Shown here: positions 22,001 through 27,060 of the stretch, one piece after another
How the letters are laid out: every line of letters starts with the position of its first letter
How positions within the stretch are numbered: position 1 is the first letter of the stretch
IMG/VR virus record: IMGVR_UViG_3300042992_001218
Coordinates: 1-27,060 of that record
Reading direction: 5' to 3' (one strand)
Length of the DNA: 27,060 bases
Origin: a virus
Notes under the pieces: generated by a model
The model's database searches: none
The model's input: only the letters and a program-made list of their open reading frames with translations
What the model was told of the DNA's origin: nothing
Translations under genes and position numbers: made by a program

Positions 22001-23158
22001 TGATACGCCTTTCACATTGAATCCGTTTTCAATGTACGCGCTTACCGTGCTGCTGTTACCTTTGTTTGGTGGAATCACAATTGTTCCGTATGCCACTGCC
22101 TTGCGCTTGTCTGCTTTATTAAACAGAGAAGACGAGTAGGTGTTCCCCACCGTGCCAAAGCCTCCCGCACCAGGAACAAGCCGCTTGCGTGCGTCTTGGT
22201 TGCCTTTAGTACCAGTATAAGTAATTGGTTGTGTTCCAATTGGAGTAGAAACAAACTCCGTCACTAGGCTTCCTGGTTCTAGTTGTGCTCCCGCAATATA
22301 GTATCTGGCAGAAGCAGATGTGGCTGTGCCGCCCAATCCAGAGGCTAGACTGCCCTGTAGCCCAAGTTGAATTCCTTCTACGCTGGTACCAGTTATTTGA
22401 GTACCCGTGATAGAATATCGTTTCCAAGTATTAGTGAGTGTGAGCAGTGTTTTGCTACCGCCAACACTTCTAATGAATATCTGCTCTCCGCCTATCTCTC
22501 CCTTTATAAAAATGCTTGATGTCCACGGTGTTGATTTGAACCAAGCAGGAGTAGCAGCCGATTGAATTGCTACAGCAGTGACAGCATTGGCGGCAATATT
22601 TACGCTTTGGTTAACTTGATACGAATTGGGTATTCCTATTGGACCTGGCACTCCACTAGGAGGGAAGGTAGAAAGAGTACTGTCCACTATCCAATTTCCA
22701 ACTTCTGGAGCACGCAGATTATTTTCTGTGGCAAGTGCAAACACTGCCACATTAGATCGAACTGCATACTCTTTGGCTGAGTCTCCTATGGTAGCAGTTC
22801 CGCCACCTGGATGAAATCCTGAGTAATTAAAGTTTGCTACTCGTATTCCTGCGGACTTGCCCTTGTCGGTAGCATTAAAAAAGTCTTCACCATTTTTTAA
22901 GATCTGCGGTCCGTATCCTGCATCGTAACCAACTTCGGGTGTACAAATCGTAACATACGCCCCACCGCCGAACTGTTCAGGATTGGAAAATGAAATTCCG
23001 TACACTCCTGCACTTACTCGATGGGTTCCCAAAATACCGTAACCATCGTTCACCGTGGGAGCCTTGTCCGTGTCGTACTGCATATTGATCCACGCATCAC
23101 AGGTGGGAACAGTAGTAGTAGAAGAAGTAAATTGTGCTGCTGAACGAGAAGAAGTCAT
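19025..23158 (-). CDS. Giant tail fibre / tailspike-like virion protein (1377 aa)
   Basis: The start overlaps the previous stop by ATGA. Residues about 20-145 and 350-485 are two versions of a small beta domain (GISFSNPEQFGGGAYVTICT; DVSFVTPMTSNTYCTILTGE) also seen in the 157-aa neighbour. Residues about 185-305 resemble a carbohydrate-binding beta sandwich common in phage adhesins (WTSSIFIKGEIGGEQIFIRS, WKRYSITGT, YYIAGAQLEPGS). Residues about 505-1377 are a long, aromatic-rich region (NHYLIWLAWDQTVAEWYWGH, RALGAAGVTPGIFQDDSE) that could be a glycan-binding or glycan-cleaving domain; no catalytic residues can be assigned with confidence. No signal peptide is visible. A virion role is supported by domains and context. 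Whether it is an enzyme is open. Confidence 0.7.
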   Translation of the reverse strand: MTSSRSAAQFTSSTTTVPTCDAWINMQYDTDKAPTVNDGYGILGTHRVSAGVYGISFSNPEQFGGGAYVTICTPEVGYDAGYGPQILKNGEDFFNATDKGKSAGIRVANFNYSGFHPGGGTATIGDSAKEYAVRSNVAVFALATENNLRAPEVGNWIVDSTLSTFPPSGVPGPIGIPNSYQVNQSVNIAANAVTAVAIQSAATPAWFKSTPWTSSIFIKGEIGGEQIFIRSVGGSKTLLTLTNTWKRYSITGTQITGTSVEGIQLGLQGSLASGLGGTATSASARYYIAGAQLEPGSLVTEFVSTPIGTQPITYTGTKGNQDARKRLVPGAGGFGTVGNTYSSSLFNKADKRKAVAYGTIVIPPNKGNSSTVSAYIENGFNVKGVSAGANSLFDVSFVTPMTSNTYCTILTGEYESNTETNLTAATPEFSLLLIRAGLNNKYKTTSGFRVESLKQNPADNSWTQQGVIYQSGLTERIHFMVFGEVLQGQSFYLNSPYTLSEPINNLDYDVYGSHWAWVDGVDGNQTLINQAGELGYVPGKKSMVPILSTYIGATSGYFSGVMQRDLGTTYINETGLLGGSVAAWAKVIKNVPQSRRMVEFRSTCRILPVTTSDQRERLVQHYAIRDGFTYTSVHYPTGVTNAGFTVAAESINGHLYSTGTTYSGATFPASRRILGLISDEQANDKRIAVNELVRALGAAGVTPGIFQDDSENAPGTMSLYHLGTSTKYKVITNSGIASGAFVAGTDPDRALGVSGVTSEFLYDYYGISASGSSRKSKLVNRADPEMLRALISDPRIATYQFSTSGITTADSPTFPSRFMEIYGKMCKRWNVTGVTAQGATPMIGLSHAVDIVYAHGAAAFGATPNFPYFATERGSGILGYQARSINNFNHYLIWLAWDQTVAEWYWGHYRSIAYSDGMSAGIIYNMYGTGNADADNMEFAVDANLGPEIQMSLTGEKTINSVTMYGNALGGSTNPALYSGFVPNPTTNAEKHCLNGQTYSVGDYANYISSVAGLPMGNGAVDYYIMPNGRRKFYPKTAIGLAGTGYNGSDTQRDKGSGWGNTGTIWTPPVGATVESTPSTSTGFTAWGGFTALAGDYIWVQNPSGITNPVPLTVRNNLGGITAGSKKFITVLESLSNYGIVAGTTFTIEHTTSNSSYHCFLFDMQKIRAMLRSNPWMTTKGHAPFVGPWQEVSHEQWSMDPRYFYEHAYHLLLSSGKYLQWFRTSASSEDGAGDGQTIIIHKVLEAWRTISGNSSVRCVTTNPFPYDSPVLTSGGQLNRGPMAGSYLWRMTARPGLMGLYETVILGQTARADIPDRLVIPGGAVPEHTYPGTSRKGIEGTRGVWLITKSAIPPVYTISSLSSPASGIVSGSGTPIGR

Positions 23159-23628
23159 ATTACCACCACCCTTATCTGAATAAGAGAATTAGACTCAAAT
23201 GTTACGGCACGAACTTGGTTCCCATTCCCAGTAGCCAAGCCAACATTTCGCTTGGGAGTACCCAATCGTATCCAAAATGAAGTGGTTAGTTTTGGAAATT
23301 GGGTTGAGTTTAGTGCGTGAGTATATACTGGAATACTCGTACCAGCATTGTGTAGAAATTCAGCCTGTATAAAAATTTTATATTTGGTGTCCCGCATGGG
23401 AGTAATAAAAGAAAACTTTAGTGCCTTACCCAAGACATCACTAGCACCTGGAGAGATATGGTTAGACGGATCCAAACGAAGGTTGTATCCGTCTACGAAA
23501 TTTGCACTATCCCACCTGTTGGTGGGTACGGCACCACTGAATACAGGAAGATGCGACACACCCGTATGACACCACGCCTTCACGGTGCTGTTTTGTGCAA
23601 AGAATGGAAGTTGCGGTGAGTTTGCCAT
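23155..23628 (-). CDS. Small virion protein sharing a domain with the 1377-aa protein
   Basis: The 157-aa product begins MANSPQLPFFAQNSTVKAWC. Its central part (KALKFSFITPMRDTKYKIFI, then QAEF) aligns with the repeated beta domain of the 1377-aa protein. The ATG overlaps the previous stop (TAATG), and its own TGA overlaps the next ATG (ATGA), so the three genes are probably translationally coupled. There is no signal peptide. It may be a single-domain version of the fibre module, acting as an adaptor or cap. This is inference from similarity and gene order. Confidence 0.65.
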   Translation of the reverse strand: MANSPQLPFFAQNSTVKAWCHTGVSHLPVFSGAVPTNRWDSANFVDGYNLRLDPSNHISPGASDVLGKALKFSFITPMRDTKYKIFIQAEFLHNAGTSIPVYTHALNSTQFPKLTTSFWIRLGTPKRNVGLATGNGNQVRAVTFESNSLIQIRVVVI

Positions 23629-24011
23629 TACAATTGCCTCAGAATCTGTGCTAGTTTGCCGTCCATCGGGATGTCCGAGACTACGATGCCGTCAAAAATC
23701 ATCCGCTCATCTATGTATTCCAAATACAGGAGAACGGTCTTCAGTGCAGGGTAGATGTCCGCTTCCAATTTGTGAAACAGCATACGAGACGCTGCCGCAC
23801 GACCAAACACATTCCCAAGCACCATGATGTGGTTCAGGAGAAGAATGGTTCGCAAAGTGCCGCAGCGGTTATACCGCTTCAGCAACCGCTTTACATATTT
23901 GATTTTTGAAATATCTTCCAAGAATTCATCCATCCCCATGCAATCAGGATTCGTGTAGTTTCCCATTGCATAGAGAGAGAAGTTGTCTTTGGTCAATATA
24001 TTAATGTCCAT
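23628..24011 (-). CDS. Conserved phage protein, DUF7207-like
   Basis: The 127-aa helical protein has NYTNPDCMGMDEFLEDISKI, then KYVKRLLKRY, and later LRTILLLNHIMVLGNVFGRA with AASRMLFHKL. This pattern (NYxNPxC, FxEDxxxxKYxKRLxxRY, LxLNHxxVLxNVFG, RMLFxKx) is that of a small conserved protein of T4-like aquatic phages whose function is not established. The family name is from memory of that pattern. There is no membrane segment. It sits between a basic 425-aa protein and a virion protein and is probably cotranscribed with them. Confidence 0.65.
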   Translation of the reverse strand: MDINILTKDNFSLYAMGNYTNPDCMGMDEFLEDISKIKYVKRLLKRYNRCGTLRTILLLNHIMVLGNVFGRAAASRMLFHKLEADIYPALKTVLLYLEYIDERMIFDGIVVSDIPMDGKLAQILRQL

Positions 24012-24026
24012 GATAAAAGTATTCGC

Positions 24027-25304
24027 TTACCAGCGCATACCGTACTTGTTTAGTCTGTCTTTAATTGCATGACTTTTAGCACTTTGTTCTGCTCCACCTG
24101 GTAGTGTAGTCCGCTTCTTCATAGTCTTCTTTGGGGTCTTTGCGGCTTCATCCACAACCTTCTTGATGCGCTTGGTTCCCTTGCCGCTTTGATCAGCAAT
24201 GTTTGATCCAAGAGCAGGATCCATGATTGGAAGACCTGTGGTGAATTCTGTGGTTACATCTTCCTTTACAGACTTCTTGGAGCGAAGCATCTTGAAGTCT
24301 TGCGAGTCAAGCCGCTTGTTCTTGTTCGCATCAAGTTTCTTCTGACCGCCAACAAGTTCTTCCTTTACAGACTTCTTGGATCGAAGCATCTTGAAGTCTT
24401 GCGAGTCGAGACGCTTGTTCTTGTTTGCATCCAATTTCTTCTGACCGCCAACAAGTTCTTCCTTGACACCCATAGCCGTCTTGATGCCCTTCACAGCATT
24501 GGCTTGCTTTTTGCCCGTGAGCGAATTGTAGTTCTTGTCGGAACCGTACTTCATGGACGACAGTTGTGATCCACGCTTGGCAACATACGCGTCCTTGGTC
24601 GCCTTGCTCAACTCGTCAATCTGCTCTGCGCCTTCCTTCACTTCCACGCCTTCTTCAGCCATCACAGGCTCTTCCTTTGGTGAAACAAAAGCGGTTACAC
24701 GGTACATGGAGTCATCGCCCAATTCAACTTTAACGGTAAGCGTGAACTCTTGGAATCCGTCTTGGCTACCTGCACGACCATCAAAGCGAATTCCGCCAGT
24801 CAGTGCATCGTATCCATCAACACGACCAAAGCGTGTCAGTGGAAGAGTAAACACACCAACCACAGAACTGTTTTCTCCTGGTGCAGCAGGTGGAACCTGT
24901 GCGTATCCTGACCACACCCGTGGTGTCCACGGGAAGTCAAGCAACAGCACATTGAGTCGTGCACGAATCTTCACCAGTGCATCGGTGGTATTCAAGTACG
25001 AGTACTTTGAAAGAGCATTAAGCATGGCATTGGCGTTGGCAATGAACTGTGCATTGAACTTGAATGCTCCAACATCAGTATCAAGCGAACGATTAGGATA
25101 GCCTGTAAGGGTTTCCTTGTACTCGCTCTCGTTGAGTGTGTTACGGAACGCTTTGAATTGTTTGGTTTCTTTCATGTGCTTTGCCTTTGAAATTTCGATG
25201 GCAGCCAGTTGCTTCTGTGCCTTCTCTTTGGATGGGTGGGTTCCTAGAATCTTGGAACCTGTAGAATCAGTGACTACGAATTTGCTTCCGCTTTTCTTTA
25301 TCAT
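24027..25304 (-). CDS. 425-aa probable virion-associated protein with tandem EF-hand-like repeat
   Basis: Residues 5-42 (SKFVVTDSTGSKILGTHPSK, then EKAQKQLAAIEISK) form a short beta-beta-alpha motif common in phage proteins. FKAFRNTLNE follows near residue 50. Residues about 70-210 are a beta-rich domain (FPWTPRVWSGYAQVPPAAPG, FTLTVKVELGDDSMYRVTAF). Residues 283-315 and 316-348 are an exact protein duplication, each containing DANKNKRLDSQDF, an EF-hand-like loop with D at 1, N at 3 and 5 and D at 12. The C-terminus is very basic (KTPKKTMKKRTT). The ATG follows the previous stop by 3 nt. The function is unknown. A capsid or tail-associated, possibly nucleic-acid-contacting role is inferred. 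Confidence 0.65.
   Translation of the reverse strand: MIKKSGSKFVVTDSTGSKILGTHPSKEKAQKQLAAIEISKAKHMKETKQFKAFRNTLNESEYKETLTGYPNRSLDTDVGAFKFNAQFIANANAMLNALSKYSYLNTTDALVKIRARLNVLLLDFPWTPRVWSGYAQVPPAAPGENSSVVGVFTLPLTRFGRVDGYDALTGGIRFDGRAGSQDGFQEFTLTVKVELGDDSMYRVTAFVSPKEEPVMAEEGVEVKEGAEQIDELSKATKDAYVAKRGSQLSSMKYGSDKNYNSLTGKKQANAVKGIKTAMGVKEELVGGQKKLDANKNKRLDSQDFKMLRSKKSVKEELVGGQKKLDANKNKRLDSQDFKMLRSKKSVKEDVTTEFTTGLPIMDPALGSNIADQSGKGTKRIKKVVDEAAKTPKKTMKKRTTLPGGAEQSAKSHAIKDRLNKYGMRW
24261..24458 (-). repeat. Tandem 2 x 99-bp repeat (EF-hand-like units)
   Basis: Two adjacent 99-bp units (24261-24359 and 24360-24458) differ at six bases, all silent, so both encode the same 33 residues around KKLDANKNKRLDSQDFKMLR. 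Confidence 0.92.
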
Positions 25305-25307
25305 GGT

Positions 25308-26753
25308 TTAGTCTGTTGTTGTGGTTGAACGGTAGTCTGCATCACCTGAGCGGCGGCGTTGACTCGTCTTGGTGTCTTTGGTGCGCCGATCCTTTGCCCA
25401 TTCCATCTTTTTGCCTTTTCCCATACGAGCCATTGGATTTGTTGATCCACGAGCAGGTGGAATAGGCTTGCGAAGTTCTTCGGCGTGTTTGGCGTAGTCT
25501 GCCTTTAGACCCTGAAGTTTTGCAGTAACCCCACTCGCTTCATTCACTTTCTTCTTGACGATAGGTCTTTCTATTTTTCTCGCGTGTTTCAAATCGGCTT
25601 TTAATTCTCGATCCTTGAGTTGATTTGAAGTACTATTTTTTGGGTTGTATTTCAAATCTGGATGTTCTTCAGCGGTTCTTTTGTCTGATGGTTTACCCAT
25701 CATTTTAATTAAGTCAACTCTTCTCATTCTTGCGTGTGCGATCTTAGAATCCCTAAGTCCTTTACTTGAATAATCATCTTCATCAGTAACACGATTGGCA
25801 TCACTTGTTGCTTTACTCTTAATTTTGTCCAACGCGGCTCTTCTTGCAGGAGTAATTCTATAGATTTCAGTAACCTCACTGGCTTCTTTCACTGGCTTTG
25901 GCTTTGGCATCTTTTCGGATTCCATTTCATCGCGCAGTTTACGAGCCTTCTCTCGCGCAGTAGCATTTTCCTTTGGACTCTTGCGGTTCATGGTGGTCAT
26001 GTATTCGTTGAGTTCATTCTGAAGCGCAAAGAATGTTTTTCCTTCGCTCACACTTTTCCAATCGCCGCCTTGTTCGTTGTACCACTTAACAGCCCAACCG
26101 TTGGCGTAGGCAGAAGGGTACACATCAAACTTTGCACGAGCCTTGGATTTTGCTTGTGACCACAGTTCAGGATTTGTTGGCTTGTTCTTTTCCATTAGTT
26201 CTTGTGCGGCTTCAACCAAACCAAACTCGTCCATGCTTTCGGTGTTTGGTGTCTCGAATGATTCCTCAACAGTTTCTCCACCAAGAGTCTTGCGGAAAGC
26301 GTTGAACAGAACAGGTGATCCTGTAATCTTCTTTACCATTGAGTCCATCATGTCAATCATGAGGTCGCGATACACTTTGGATGCACCCATCTTGATGGCT
26401 GTCTCAGGAGACTGCAAAGCGCGGCGAGCCACGATTACATCCTTTTTCTTTACAAGACCACTACGAAGCAGGGTCTTCGTGCGTTCGCCTTCAACACTTT
26501 CGGTGGTGATGTTTGATTCCTTGGACAGACTAGTGCGGAGAGCGGTGTACAGGTTGCGGTTATTCAGTACACGATCCACCACATCCACAAGAATTTCCTG
26601 CATAAGCATACGGTATGCGGGATTCTTCATTGCCTTGTCGGGGTCTTGGAACAGAACCGCTGCACGGCGAATGTTGTTCTTGGAAACAAGACCAAGCCGC
26701 AGCAAGGTGTTGAGTTTCGATGTGATTCCGCTATCGTGTCCGATTCCGTCCAT
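25308..26753 (-). CDS. 481-aa basic protein with internal duplication and DUF5872-type motif
   Basis: Residues about 15-76 and 93-157 are two diverged copies of one helical unit (TLLRLGLVSKNN...LFQDP...LYTALRTSL; TLLRSGLVKKKD...ALQSP...LFNAFRKTL), offset by 78-81 residues. Residues 196-230 carry LWSQAKSKARAKFDVYPSAY followed by ANGWAVKWYNEQGG, a motif found with DUF5872-like proteins in phages and large viruses; its function is not known. The remainder is lysine/arginine-rich with acidic patches, and the end is Ser/Thr-rich. There is no signal peptide. GGGAG lies 8 nt before the ATG, and a TCTAAATA element lies 15 nt further up. It is probably a virion-internal or DNA-contacting protein, which is inferred from charge only. 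Confidence 0.6.
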   Translation of the reverse strand: MDGIGHDSGITSKLNTLLRLGLVSKNNIRRAAVLFQDPDKAMKNPAYRMLMQEILVDVVDRVLNNRNLYTALRTSLSKESNITTESVEGERTKTLLRSGLVKKKDVIVARRALQSPETAIKMGASKVYRDLMIDMMDSMVKKITGSPVLFNAFRKTLGGETVEESFETPNTESMDEFGLVEAAQELMEKNKPTNPELWSQAKSKARAKFDVYPSAYANGWAVKWYNEQGGDWKSVSEGKTFFALQNELNEYMTTMNRKSPKENATAREKARKLRDEMESEKMPKPKPVKEASEVTEIYRITPARRAALDKIKSKATSDANRVTDEDDYSSKGLRDSKIAHARMRRVDLIKMMGKPSDKRTAEEHPDLKYNPKNSTSNQLKDRELKADLKHARKIERPIVKKKVNEASGVTAKLQGLKADYAKHAEELRKPIPPARGSTNPMARMGKGKKMEWAKDRRTKDTKTSQRRRSGDADYRSTTTTD

Positions 26754-26772
26754 TGTAGAGTCTCCCTTTTCC

Positions 26773-27060
26773 TTATTTAGACGATTTCAAGTGGCTAGTC
26801 ATGCGGGGGGCGTTTCCTTTTCCGCTTTGCTGTGTTTCTGGTTCAACTCGTCTTTTTTGAATTACAGCGCGTTTTCTCTCTTTGGGAGTCATCTCTCCCA
26901 CCGTCTCAGGGGTCTTGCTGCTTACTTTGTTTAGGGGACGGCATTTAGGGTATTTACCCTTGGAGGTGTCAGAGCGACCACATGGGGGGTACTCCCCTGT
27001 CTTGGGGTCTTTCTTGCCGCCAATGTCCACCCACTTCTCCTTGAACCACTGCGAAAGGTC
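26773..27060 (-). CDS. DUF5872-like small protein (5' partial at window edge)
   Basis: Ninety-five residues are visible. An internal GTG at 27030 could serve as a start, but the frame is open to the window end and the upstream residues DLSQWFKEKWVDIGGKKDP match the expected family N-terminus, so the gene starts outside the window. The pattern WFKEKWVDI, PPCGR, YPKCRPLNKVSSKTP and GEMTPKERKRAVIQKRR is typical of DUF5872 proteins of phages and large viruses. The two cysteines could bind a metal together with partners outside the view. The C-terminal part is basic. No biochemical role is established. It probably shares a transcript with the 481-aa gene, which carries a related motif. Confidence 0.7.
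   Translation of the reverse strand, partial: DLSQWFKEKWVDIGGKKDPKTGEYPPCGRSDTSKGKYPKCRPLNKVSSKTPETVGEMTPKERKRAVIQKRRVEPETQQSGKGNAPRMTSHLKSSK
26774..26781 (-). promoter_or_regulatory. T4-late-type promoter candidate (TCTAAATA)
   Basis: On the minus strand the element overlaps the stop codon of the DUF5872-like gene. The predicted +1 near 26768 gives a 15-nt leader containing the GGGAG ribosome-binding site of the 481-aa gene. Confidence 0.4.

Noticed and set aside
24535-25101. 188-codon open frame on the + strand
   Set aside because: It is antisense to the well-supported 425-aa gene, has no Shine-Dalgarno and no recognisable motif. It is best explained as a shadow of the real coding frame.
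26143-26934. 263-codon open frame on the + strand
   Set aside because: It runs antisense through the 481-aa gene and across its promoter into the next gene. The minus-strand products have conserved motifs; this one is Arg/Ser-rich noise.

Overview
This window reads as part of a tailed double-stranded DNA phage (Caudoviricetes), most likely a myovirus of aquatic origin, although the host cannot be read from the sequence. The evidence is a dense run of modular tail-fibre or adhesin genes of the kind found in marine T4-superfamily phages, an adenosylcobalamin-dependent ribonucleotide reductase, a RuvC-like nuclease, small conserved phage proteins, T4-late-type TATAAATA elements, tight gene packing and no tRNA, rRNA or integrase gene. 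Both window ends cut through a gene: the left edge truncates a collagen-like fibre, and the right edge truncates a small DUF5872-like protein.

Bases 1-14167 (+ strand) are a virion-adhesin island. It holds a collagen-like fibre, a 143-aa short fibre protein, four large fibres with a shared N-terminal module related to phage receptor-binding proteins (512, 292, 779 and 1037 aa), a 652-aa fibre, and 307-aa and 133-aa proteins at the end. The fibres are mosaics: the same short blocks recur in several genes at protein and DNA level, and four of the products end in DGG[TE][FY]. Two small genes (71 and 172 aa), paralogous at their N-termini and coiled-coil in character, sit directly behind the 652-aa and 779-aa fibres, which share their C-terminal region. 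This looks like a duplicated fibre plus helper unit.

Bases 14168-18049 (+) switch to a different gene class: an acidic, lysine-free 84-aa protein bracketed by a 22-bp direct repeat, a strong intrinsic terminator, a compact class II ribonucleotide reductase (nrdJ type), a lipoprotein-type trypsin-like serine protease coupled to a 28-aa membrane peptide, and a RuvC-like resolvase. Three of these genes have no Shine-Dalgarno sequence and begin exactly 5 nt after an NTAAATA element, the predicted +1 of a T4-type late promoter, so they may make leaderless mRNAs.

Bases 18046-27060 (- strand) form a second, convergent block. In transcription order it contains the truncated DUF5872-like gene, a basic 481-aa protein with an internal duplication, a 425-aa protein with a tandem EF-hand-like repeat, a conserved 127-aa phage protein, a 157-aa virion protein, a 1377-aa giant fibre or tailspike, a 60-aa proline-rich protein, a three-TM holin-like protein and a lipoprotein with a second membrane segment. 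The last two are candidates for lysis or envelope functions. Most genes in this block abut or overlap, which suggests translational coupling. No gene-free stretch exceeds 300 bases.
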